From contig CM040439.1 in the NCBI GenBank assembly GCA_022702705.1, positions 25,892,142 to 25,956,141 of the forward strand: a DNA stretch of 64,000 nucleotides, given 5' to 3'. A program made the position numbers and the translations under genes. The stretch is from Papilionanthe hookeriana x Papilionanthe teres (lineage: Eukaryota; Streptophyta; Magnoliopsida; Asparagales; Orchidaceae). Each line of letters opens with the position of its first letter. Positions within the stretch are counted from its first letter, which is position 1. Under the pieces are notes generated by a model. It was not told the DNA's origin. It did not search any database and worked only from the letters and a program-made list of their open reading frames with translations. Of this stretch, positions 1 through 11,200 are shown one piece after another.

Positions 1-285
1 TTACCATTCGTCATCTGTGATGCCACCATCACCCTCAGATCGTCTCTTCCTGTCCTAGCAAGAGACTAATAATTATTGTTTACTGTTTACATGATTTGTC
101 ATTTATTGCATGTTCACAAGTGTCTCGTTTGCACCCATTTGAATTCAATAATAATAACTGAGCTTTTTCATTGTGATTTGTGCTTCCTCCGATATTACTT
201 TGTTATTCTTCTTCCCTCATAAAAGATTTAGTATTGAAATATTTCCCATGTAACTGTGATGGTCAAGTAATTTTTTCTTTCAAAC

Positions 286-288
286 AAA

Positions 289-384
<96 letters not shown>

Positions 385-418
385 CGTATATATGTATATG
401 TATGTATATATAATGTCA
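286..418. repeat. Compound (AC)n(AT)n microsatellite
   Basis: A run of CACACA passes into TATATA/TATGTA repeats. The open frames that cross it on both strands (His-Thr and Ile-Tyr repeats) are artefacts of the repeat. Confidence 0.95.
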
Positions 419-419
419 T

Positions 420-1480
420 GACCGTCAGCTTGAATTAATCGGCGAATGGTCGGATGATGAGAATTTAATTTTTCATATTTATTTTTTATAATTAATTATT
501 AATAAATGAAACAACCAATAATTAAATTAAACTAAAACAGTATAACTAAATTAAACTTCAATGCTAGTTTAAAATAATCGTAAGTAAAACAAAAACTAGT
601 GAGTATTTATATTCTTAAATTACAACATTATAAGATAAAATAAAACAATATGCATGCAGTTAAATTTTTTAATAAATCAATATAAACATTTGACATTTTA
701 AGAATATGATGATATTCAATGAATCTTACAATATCAACAAAATATATATTATTTTATAGTTGTAAAATCGTTACAGGAGTACCATCTAAAATTTGCATAA
801 GGTACTTCAATATTAATATCATTTTCTATTACATGCACAAGTACTTTAATATTTTCCCGCTAGTATCATAAATGTGTGATTATATCACAATCAGTCATGC
901 ATATACAAGCACTCACTATAGTCACATTATTCAGACGTTCATCATATTCAATTCAATATACAATATATATTACACCAATGCATGATAGTAAGTTGTTACA
1001 TACAAATAACATTCATACTCATGTGACATATAAAGAAGAGAACATATCAATCAAAATAAATTTTCTACAAGTATCATTAACTACTAATGCAAAATAATCA
1101 GAAGAAACAAAACACTATTAAATTAAAGTATGAGAACTCACGCCGATAATAATTAATTTTAAATTGACATCGAATCTTCTAAAACGGATGTCTATAATAT
1201 ACAAGGGTATTCATATTACTTTAATTAATTATTATTTTAATTAGCTATCAAAGTTACATCATTTAAATTTAAATTTTCATTATTTTACACACTGAAATTC
1301 TAATTAACTTTATTTTGCTAATAAAATTCATTATTTAAATTATAATATAAACCCAAACTTTCCTTTCCGAAGGTTGCTCGGTCAATCTTCCTCCTCGAGC
1401 TCGCACATTGCTTCCTTTTATTCCCCTCAAATCCAAAATTCTAACTAAAAGTCCTAATTAATAAAATTTTCTATTAAGTT
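420..1480. other. AT-rich non-coding stretch
   Basis: I see no gene. It is very AT-rich with only short chance frames. It may belong to the downstream intron of the IDM1-like gene if that gene's last exon lies left of the window. Confidence 0.5.
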
Positions 1481-1481
1481 T

Positions 1482-1482
<1 letters not shown>

Positions 1483-1537
<55 letters not shown>
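1483..1537. repeat. (AT)n microsatellite
   Basis: An uninterrupted AT dinucleotide run of about 55 bp. Confidence 0.95.
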
Positions 1538-1538
<1 letters not shown>

Positions 1539-1574
1539 CCAATGAATAAAAATATTAAGTTTTTTAACTTTTTA

Positions 1575-2010
1575 TTCACGGTCAAGCTCTAATCCACGCA
1601 CGCGAACCCCCCTTAAACGCACTGGGGAGCTTCTTCTCCCTCTGCAAGCGGGATCCGCCTCGCATGTCGCCTTCCTTCGATCAAACTCCAAACCCACACA
1701 GCCAATTCTTTAGCTATCACGCGCGCACCCCGCACCCCCTTCGTCACATCGCCTCTCTCGACCTTCTTCCTACTCGACGAAGCTAAAATACTTGAGGATG
1801 TCACTTCCTTCGACGTAGATTACCAGCGTCGACTTCCCTCGCCATATCATTAATGCATGAGAGTTGCTTTCCTCCAACAGAGCAGCTTGACTTTCACATA
1901 AGTCATATTCGATAATATACAAGGCGAACATCAATTTCCGACTCCTTGTTTCATCTTCACCCCCCCCCCTCTTTTCAATTCTTCTTGGGCAAATGAAACG
2001 ATGGGTCACA
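1575..2010. other. GC-richer island without a recognisable gene
   Basis: This is locally much more GC-rich than its flanks, with CTTC-rich and TCGAC-rich text. Frames on the minus strand (1613-1804, 1770-2009) match no family I know. It is probably part of an old mobile element. Confidence 0.3.
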
Positions 2011-2149
2011 ATCTTCCCCCACTTACAAAAATTCAGTCTTCAAAATATATAAACAAACATCAAGTCATCTCTCATTAAACAAGTCAACATTAACTATCCA
2101 TAAATTTTATACTGAAAACTAGGGGTATTTCGTTAAGATGAAAAGTACT

Positions 2150-4650
2150 TGCTATAAGATAGACATAATAGGACATGACTCAACTATAATCATCATTATT
2201 AAAAAAACTGAATCTAAAATAACTACTCTCCTAATCAGATTATCAGATGATCGATATTTAATGTGAACAAACCATCTAAGACATCTCTCTCTAATTATGA
2301 CTACCACTGGAGCTACACCAACCCTTTCACAGATAGATTTATTTCGCATTTTGTCTCTAAGTGTCAAGCCACTCATCTACCTAAACATTCTCATCATGCT
2401 TCATTTTTAAAGGAAAACATTCTGCGCCATAAATCATTGCATGGCTTGCACCCATCTTATTACATTTTTCTTGTAAGTCTAAGCGGAACTTTTCTCAGAC
2501 AATAGAACTGATGTATTCCTCCACTTTAACCAACCAAAATGAATTATGTTAATAGCATCGTCATATGTATCACCATCACTTTGAACAATAGACCCGAGAT
2601 ATCTAAAACAATCACACCTTTAAATGATTTGATCACCCACAATTACAAATCTGCCACTAGAGTCACAACTACTAAAATTACATTCTATGTGTTTAGTTTT
2701 AGATCTACTCAAATGAATGCCTTTAGACTCCAATAAAGACCTTCATAATTTAAGTATTTCCTGAACTCTTTCTCTAGTCTTACCCACAAGAAAGATATCA
2801 TCAGCGAAAAACATACACCAAGGTACATCCTCCTGTAAATGTCCAGTAAGAGCATCCATAACTAAAGCAAAAGAAAGTGGGCTTAAATCTGATCCCTGAT
2901 GTAATCCAATTGAAATAGAAAATTACATAGTCAACCATCCTTCTGCTCGAACACAAGTAACAACTCTAGTATACATATGTTTAATGATTTGAATATAAGT
3001 CATATCTACACCTGTCTTTCCTAAAACACTTCAAAGGACTTCTCTTGGACATTTTCATAAGCTTTTCCTAAATCAATAAAAATAATATGTAGAAACTCCT
3101 CACACTTTCTATACTTCTCCATCAAACCTCTCAATAAATGTAAAAATTTCATTGTAGACTTGCCCAACATAAATCCAAATTGATTATGACAATATATCTA
3201 TGTTCAATTACCCTCTCCAATAATTTTAAAGTATGACACATTAACATAAATCCTCTATAATTTGAACAATCTAGTGCATCTTTTGAGTTTTTAAAATAAT
3301 ATTAAAGAGTTACGTATGCCACAAAACTCTCAAATCTCCTAAATATTTTTATACTTTAATTGAGATATTATCAGATCCTGTCGATTTTCTACCATTAGTT
3401 TTCTTTAAAGTCTCCTCAACTTTATTTTTACCAATGTGATAGTAAAAATAAAAATTTTATTATTATTAAATTAAGACCACTAAGGTCAATCATATTTTCA
3501 CAAACTTAATTGAAAATTTTATCAAAATAGCTCACTTAATTATGTTGAATATCTTCCTTTAAGAAATTACTTTTTAATTTTCATCTTTAACACACTTGAA
3601 TTCAAAATGTGCTTTTCTTTCTCTTTATTTGGCGACTTTATAGAAATTTTTATATTTTATATTTTCTTGCACGTCGTTTTTCCACCACAAACTATTTTTA
3701 TTTATAATTTTTTTTATTGATTCTCCAAATACATCTTCTCTCACTTGTTTAATATTGTTAGTTACTTCATCCCACATAAAATTAACTTCTTCATGAACAT
3801 CCAAAATCTTGAAGTTTACTCATAAAACCAATTTTATTTGTCTTTTAGGTGCACCCATCTAATTCTATAAAAAGTTTCACTCTATTATTTATTGTACAAC
3901 TTCTCATCTTAAAATTTAAAACTAATAATCAATGTTGAGTACTTGAATTTTCATTTGGAATGATCTTAAAATCTTTACATTGTCGACGATCTCTTTTTCT
4001 CATAAAAAACAATCAATTTGTGTTTTGTTAGATCAATAATCTTATAAGTAATAATATACTCCTTTTTTAATAAAGTATTAGCAATACTAAAATTATATGC
4101 TAACAAAATCTAATATGGTTCTACATTTTTAAGTAATTACTCTAAAACCGTAGTCACAATGAATATTTCTAAAATCTCGTACGACTCTATCAATTCCATT
4201 TAAATCTCTTCCAATAAAAATTCTTTCTTTAAGAGGTATCAATTGCATTAATTCTTCTAGGGCATTCCAAAATTTATTTTTTGAAAATATATCTAAACCT
4301 ACTTGAGGAGCGTAAGCACTTCTAACATTAAATTTTAACTTCAATTCTATTAACTTTTACAACATTGTCTTTCAAACTCTTATTTATAAATACACACACA
4401 TCATTTCTAGTTCGACTTATACCTAAATACTGAAGTTTAAAACCTAAGCTATCAATCTTCTTAGACTTTTCTCCAACTCATTTAGTTTCTTGAATGCATT
4501 GGATATTTATCTTCCTATGAACCATAATATCTACTAATTCCATTAATTTATTTGTGAGAGTACATATATTTCAGGTACCAATAAATTTGACAATTAATGC
4601 AATTTTTAATGCATCTCATCATGAATTTATATTAGGAAACAATAATATAC
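2150..4650 (-). pseudogene. Degenerate RTE-type LINE (endonuclease and reverse transcriptase)
   Basis: Read on the minus strand with frameshifts and stops. The endonuclease part lies near 4344-4140 (SAYAPQVGLDIFSKNKFW, FIGRDLNG). The RT fingers lie near 3400 (NGRKSTGSDNIS), RT motif IDLGKAYENVQ near 3070, and the RT catalytic motif in PLSFALVMDALTGHL...CMFFADD near 2900-2790. The C-terminal segment near 2376-2240 has RNKSICERVGVAPVV...RCLRWF. The order EN-RT and these motifs fit plant RTE-clade LINEs. No frame is intact, so it is dead. Confidence 0.8.
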
Positions 4651-5111
4651 CTTATACTAAATAATGTCTACAAAAAGTCTTTAAAATTTCTTAAAACCCG
4701 GAGATTTGCAAGAGCGCCAAAATTTAAAGAGGTAAAAAGACTCGAATAAACTAATTTCCCAAGCCATCTAATTTCTCGGTCGCTCTTCGAGTTTAATAAA
4801 GATTTAATCTACTGTGTCATAGAAAGCAAACAAGTTCTAAAGGTTTTTAATTTTAGTAGCATACCTCATTAATGTGATTTGCAAACACTATAGTTCGATT
4901 ATTTTCTTACCAAATGAACCATTTTATTATGAAAAGGAATGTCAAATGAAGTTCTAAGCTTTAAAATCTTGTAATGAATATCACTAATATCCATAGTGTT
5001 AGCTTGTTCTTACAGTGATAATTGAAAGAAAATGACAGTTATTAATGTCAAGTAAGAATGTCTAGTATAGAAACAGGCTAATAAGCCGAAAAAAAAACTT
5101 GGCTCTCAATT

Positions 5112-5626
5112 ATCACCAAGGATTCGTTTGGGCGATTCAGAACTATTCGAACTATTCGGATAAGTTTGTTTATTCGATAATCTGCGATGTGACAGTGATC
5201 GGGATAAGTTGTCTGTCCGTTTGGTTTGAGTGTTTGGAAAACGAACTTATTTCGGTGATTGATCGTGATAAATGACTATTATGCCTCGAAATGAATAAGT
5301 TGTTAAACTGTTTGGTTTCTACGTTTTAAGAACGGCTTATTTGCAGTTGTTTGTAGAAAAAAAACTATTTACACTCTTCTTTATTGCTAAAATTATTTTA
5401 AAATATAAAATCTTATTTTCAAATCTATAAGGAATTCATTTATAGATAAGTAATAAACGGGCAAATAATTGCTTAAGCAACAGCCTTGCTTAAGAAAATT
5501 TTTATAAACAATATTCCTGATGGCATTCCATCGACAACAATTTCAGCAACAGCCTTACCAAATTTCCAGATCTAACGTGGCAAAACGCAACCGCTGCTAA
5601 TAAGCTGCCCCAAACGGGACCTAAGA
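5112..5626. mobile_element. Harbinger/Tourist-like MITE
   Basis: The left end reads GGATTCGTTTGGGCG and the right end, on the other strand, GGTCCCGTTTGGGGCAGC; these are imperfect terminal inverted repeats. The flanks CAA and TAA could be a diverged 3 bp target duplication. The interior is AT-rich and non-coding. Confidence 0.55.
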
Positions 5627-5639
5627 ATTAGCAATTTAA

Positions 5640-6240
5640 AATCAGTGAATTGGAATAACTTAGGCTGAAGAAATACCAATTTCTTGTAGCTTTATTTAGA
5701 AAGCTCAAACCAAGAGCTCACGGTCATTTCAGAATTATTAAGAGTATTAATGACAATGCATATAAAATTGACCTATCGGATAACTACAATATTTATGCCA
5801 CATTTAACATCATTCACTTGTTGTATTATGAGGATTCAAATGCTTCCAGAAAAGAAGGCGAAATCTCTCCAACCCGAAGAGAGTGACGTGACACATTGGA
5901 GCAAGAAAGGCTCTATCCTGTTATTTTTTTGCACAATGAAAGTTTCCTGCCTAGTAGTCTGATTTCGAGATGTGGACTCCTATTTATTATTATTTAAATT
6001 AGATATAAATTTGATTTTGCATGAGAACTATTTATAGGTTATTATTTCCTAGTTTGGAGACTTTTTGCTTTGATGTTATACTTTAAAAAATGTTGTATCA
6101 TCTTGCTTTTGCAAGTGGTGTGTATGTAGCTTGTTCAATAATATATGATAAATCTCCCTCGGCAATCATGTATCATCAAAGCCAGCATTTTGTTGTTCTC
6201 TCTTTGTTGTTTTCAGCCCGGACTCTCTAACGCCTCATGT
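5640..6240 (+). pseudogene. Ty3/gypsy integrase C-terminus and LTR remnant
   Basis: With frame breaks, 5700-5870 reads KPRAHGHFRIIKSINDNAYK then IDLSDNYNIYATFNI. This is the conserved end of gypsy integrase also seen at 17.6 kb. The sequence after it (5960-6240) looks like a short LTR remnant. Confidence 0.65.
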
Positions 6241-7334
6241 CCCCTTCCAAACTCCATGAACCTTGCTTATCATCATTTGTTTGCTATTCCATAACCACCT
6301 CCCTACTAGATCTAGCTTTTCAACACCTAGGAATATTAGAACAATGTCAGCGAGTTCCAAAAAATAAAAGTTTCTTCATTCACCTTCTACCAAACAAACA
6401 CTTGAACTCAACTCCAAAAGTGGTACCAATCATTCTCAATTAAATAATCAAAATAATTTAAACTTCTCAGGCATAAGCTGACCTATAACGCAACAGTAAA
6501 GCCGAGAAAAATCTGGATTCATTAAAATTAAACTAATAGAAAGAAAAAATCCAATAAAGTGAATACATCTGTGTAGAACAAGTGAGGGCATAACTATCGA
6601 CAACCAGAGGATGGGATACTTTCTTAACGGTTGTTTGTTCACTGAAAATGGAATGCAAATAAAAAAGAAATATACTGTAGCAGTGTAGTTGAAATGTATG
6701 GAGTTGTTTGATTGAGTGTAAAGCAAATGCAAAGATCACTTTTTTTTGCTTGATTTCAAATAGAATGAATTTAATGTCAAGCTTAATGATGGTGGTCGGC
6801 GATGGGAACTAGCACAGCAATCAACGACAGTGATGGCACTAGGCTACCGGTGACAACGGCTATGACCGACTACAAGCAATGGCAACGGCCATTTATGGCA
6901 ATGACCACAGAGCAGAGCATGTTGGCTAGTAAGGGTGATAGCAGCAAGCAAGCTTCACACTTGCGGTGTATTTGAAATTCAACCAAACTTATGAAAGTCA
7001 CAAATACATTAAAAATAAACTAAAATGATAAATTCTAAATACTTCAAAATTTTAATGTAAATTCCCTTATATCCGAGCCAAACAGCTAATTGTTAAAAAT
7101 CCTACACTCCTTTTACTTTACACCCATTTGCAGCAACTTAAACAGTCCCAAAATCAATTTAAAATGTCAACGTGATTAGTATTCTTCATTTGCATGCATT
7201 GCATGAAATGAAAGAAGTGTATTATTTTTGGATTGAAGAGGGCCCTAGCAAGGACTAAATAGTAAAGAGCACACGTGATTTGGTTGATATGCTAAGAAGT
7301 TGAACGCTTATCACGAAGAACAAAGAGAACATAC
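6240..7334. other. Non-coding stretch left of IDM1-like exon 6
   Basis: I see no exon that continues the GNAT domain. The ORFs here are short, and the 6448-6740 frames have no family signature. It is probably intron. Confidence 0.45.
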
Positions 7335-7434
7335 AGATTCAATTCCATGAAGAAGTCTTCGACACATCCCTTGACGTCTATACATTGACCTTGTGCCGAT
7401 GAAAGGCATTTCCGCTAACCTCGTATCGTGTATC
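7335..7434 (-). CDS. IDM1-like gene, exon 6 (acetyl-CoA-binding segment)
   Basis: The 100 nt exon has acceptor TTTTCAG before 7434 and donor GTATGTTC after 7335. It encodes RIHDTRLAEMPFIGTRSMYR then RQGMCRRLLHGIES. The R/Q-x-x-G-x-C/A turn is GNAT motif A, which binds the pyrophosphate of acetyl-CoA. Reading through the donor gives VCSLCSS and a stop, so a further exon is needed for a full GNAT domain. Confidence 0.85.
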
Positions 7435-8184
7435 CTGAAAAAGTGAAAAAACTAATATGTTAAGGATAGTTAGACAGTTTAGCAACTTGAAATAATAGGA
7501 TATTTGATAAATGCAAACGCCTATTATGTACGGATGCACTTGAAACATAGATTAGAGAAATATTAAATCCTATCATTCATTCCCACCAGACAAGCTTTCA
7601 CAAAAAAGCACAAAGGTTCTTTTAACTACTGTTAAATGATCCAAATTCTCAAGATTGAAGCAGCCTTGGTTCTGACTAGTAATTTATCACTCTAAAATCA
7701 CAAAAAATGAAATAAATAATTTAGCCTAATAAGCAGTTGATTTCATTAAGCTATTAATCTCTAAAAACAATGTAATAACTCAAAAACAATGTAAAATACA
7801 GTCATTTAATTAAGCAAGATAGAAAAAATTTACCTGACGGATGCAGCAGCAACAATTTCATCACCTCGCTCCAAAATAAAAGTATTAAAGCTGCTGAAGT
7901 TCAAACGATTGAAATTTGACCTATAATACAATGAATAAACAAATTAAGTTCTATTGATATAAATGTTAAAATCATGCATTTAAAATAAGAAATCCAAAAA
8001 AATCATTGTATCATATGTTATCTATGAAGGTTATGGACAAAGGAAACACTGCACTTCACGATCATCAAGTATACAAATATCCCGACTATTCAGAGTCATT
8101 TTTATGAATCAATCATTTTCTAATGGTTCCCGTTAGAAGATGCTTACTGCGATGAGCTTATTCTTTGCAAATCAATTTGAACAA

Positions 8185-8233
<49 letters not shown>

Positions 8234-11200
8234 GAAATTGATATTTGGCAGAGGCCCAAATATCGATTTTCCATGCGCTCAGAGCTATGATGAGAACTCC
8301 ATGTCATGTGCCTGTAATTCGATCCACCATGCACCACGGCATGAAACGAACCCTTGCCAAAGGGGACTTACAATGACCCCGCCACCAACTGGATAAGGAT
8401 GTGCCGCACTAAAAAGTGCATTTTCTATTTGTCTAAGAAGTGCATTTTCTATAACTTTTTTCTCATATCCACACCACCTAAGTCTACGTTCAATTACCTT
8501 TTCTTCAATAATATCACTCCAAACATTCATCTAATATATCATTTCTTAATTAGTCATTTTCTAGCTTTATTCATACATGCATTTCATTTATGTCGCATCT
8601 GAGACAAAAATGATTATTATTCCCCAACTCTTGAATCCACGTAGCATTAAAGGCCAATTGTGATTTTATAAAATCTACCTTTAGATCTCCACAAAAAAAA
8701 ACTCTTATCTCACAATACACTTTAGACTAGGGCTGTCAAAACAACTCGTTCGTGAACAACTCGTGTTCGGTTCATTAAGTAGCTCGTGTTCAATTCGCTT
8801 ACTATGCAAACGAAGGTGAACACGAACAATTTTTTTACACTCGATATATAAACGAGTCGAACATAAACAAAGAATTGTTCGTTCGTGTTGGGCTTGTATT
8901 GGCTTGAAATAATTAAATTGAACACAAGGCTACAAAGCTTATAACAAATAAAAATCACTAATTTAAAATAGAATAAATATATATTAAATTCTATTTAAAA
9001 GAATATTTTAATATAAATAGCAAGATATAAATCTCACTCTACTCCTAACATCCTAGAACTGTGTGACTAGGGTTGTCAAATAACTCATTATTTGTGAATA
9101 GCTCGTGTTCGGCTTGATAAGCAAACGAGCCAAACACAAATAAATTTTTTGAACTCGATATAAAAATGAGCAAAACATAAAAAATGATATTTCTTTACCG
9201 AGCCGAACCCATGCCTCATTTAAACTCCTAACGGCTTCGTGACTAGGGTTATCAAAACAGCTCTTTATTCGCGAGCAGCTCATGTTCGGCTCGCTAAGCA
9301 AACAAGCTGAACACGAATAAATTTATTTTGTTCAATACATAAACAAGCCGAACACAAACAGTTGTATTTTTTGACGAGTTGAACACGAGCTGAGCCTAAG
9401 CTCGCTCGTGTCGGCTCGTTTACGCCCCTACTTTAGACACTTCAATCCAAAATCATCTCGGAAATAATTGGCATCCAAGTGGTTCAAACAATGTCCCTAA
9501 ATATTATAGTGTTCAGGAGTATGCCACTCATCGCTATTTAAGACTAAGACTTAGGGCCCGTTTGGGGCAGCTTTTTGGTGTGGTGGCTTTTTGAAAACGC
9601 ACCAGACCTGTTTGGGTAAACTGCATTTTGGCAGCTTATGCGTTTTCAAAACGTTAAAAACAGCATTTTCACACCGCACCTATCTAGATGTGGTGGTAGT
9701 TCTTTGGATGTGATCTGACTTTTCCAAAAAAAAATATAAATTTGTAATAGCCACCGCACATAATTTATCGACAGGTTATTTTTAATCAGTCTATCAGTAG
9801 ATTATTCAATAAGTTGCAGCTGCCCCAAACATACCCTTAGACTACCTAATTCAACTACCCAATCAAATATGATTTAAGACTTTCCACAATCTTTTCAGTA
9901 TACTGCTAACGAGCCCATTAGGATTTGAAAAAAAGAGGACCAATGACGATATAACTAAACTTCAGAACTAATTAGGAAGAAAAATATGTTTCGAGACCCG
10001 ATGCAAAATTATTGAAAAAAATTAAAAGAACATCTGCTAATGTGTAGTTAAGAGTTTTGTCGGGAACTCCTTCCAGCTTCCTTCTCATGGATTCGTATTC
10101 TCTTCTAGGTTGTCGTCTTACAATGCTAGCCAGTATCTTAGATAATTATGTACTTTCTCCCAAAATAGTGAGTAAATCTCATTATTTCTACTAAATTTTG
10201 TGAAGGGAACAACAGCCGGGAACATATAGTCATATGACGGAACCGAGAAACTGTTGTTTGCATGGATGTCATAGATCAGTAGCTCAAATAGAAAGACAAA
10301 ACCAAGTGGGAAGCTTCGTAGGTTGAATGTTGGCTAAAATGAAAAAAATAAAAAAGATAATGAGGGAGGAACGACAGATTTTTGAAGAAATAGAATTTTA
10401 ATTCATTTAAATCTTCTTCAACTTGAATGCAATAATTCAAATGCAAAAGTAACACGATAACAGTGCTAAAATGTAGCAACCATACCTACAATTTAGCAAG
10501 TAACAAACATTTTCCACAAAATAAGAAATTTCAATTAAAAATAGCAACTACCTTGACAACAAAGTAACTTCTTAAAATTAAAATTAAAATTAGAAAAAAA
10601 AACCAAATCAATCCCTTGCAATGGATTAAATTTTTTCACCTACCGAAGGTTGTATGCTATTTTAATTGAGCTATTTTTGCCTAATTCTTCGTGAAAGCCA
10701 TTTTCGTGGCAACATTTGATCCCACTCCTTTAGGCGTGATTGGCTCATAGAACTGAGATTGTTTGGGCTATTTCAATATTATTGGCACGTAATAAGGCTT
10801 TAATGCAAGGACTACAGACCAAGCTGAGTTCTCTTCTATTGGATAGTGGTAGTGTGTCGCTTAAACACTGTTCAATGGAAAAATTTCTTGAAGGGGTACA
10901 ACTGCTTCATTTTGAAGTATGTAACATCCCTGTCCCATAAAGTATTCCTCAATAAAAGATATAAAACATATGATGAAACCATATCACGTAAAACTTCATC
11001 TACAAAAAGATATTAATGAATTTCACCTACTATTGATATCTAACATATAGCAAACACTATTGCTGATCAACCCTATTAGATAAGAACGTGGATGTTTGAT
11101 GTCTAGCAATACAAATATTCAAATCAGAATAAAAGAAAAACTTCTTTCTTTTTCTCTTTGCTTCATATCTGAAAACTATGTTTACCATAAGGCTCTAAAT

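Noticed and set aside
1..57. Possible last exon at the left edge (plus strand frame ending SPSDRLFLS* or minus-strand exon after CTAGGACAG)
   Set aside because: In the phase needed after IDM1-like exon 6 the minus strand gives EETI and a stop, unlike a GNAT C-terminus; the plus-strand reading is too short to judge.
180..419. Open frames on both strands rich in Thr-His or Ile-Tyr
   Set aside because: They only translate the (AC)n(AT)n microsatellite.
8233..8405. tRNA-derived SINE candidate (GGTTCGTTTCA as a B box on the minus strand)
   Set aside because: No convincing A box at the right distance, no poly-A or poly-T tail and no target duplication found.
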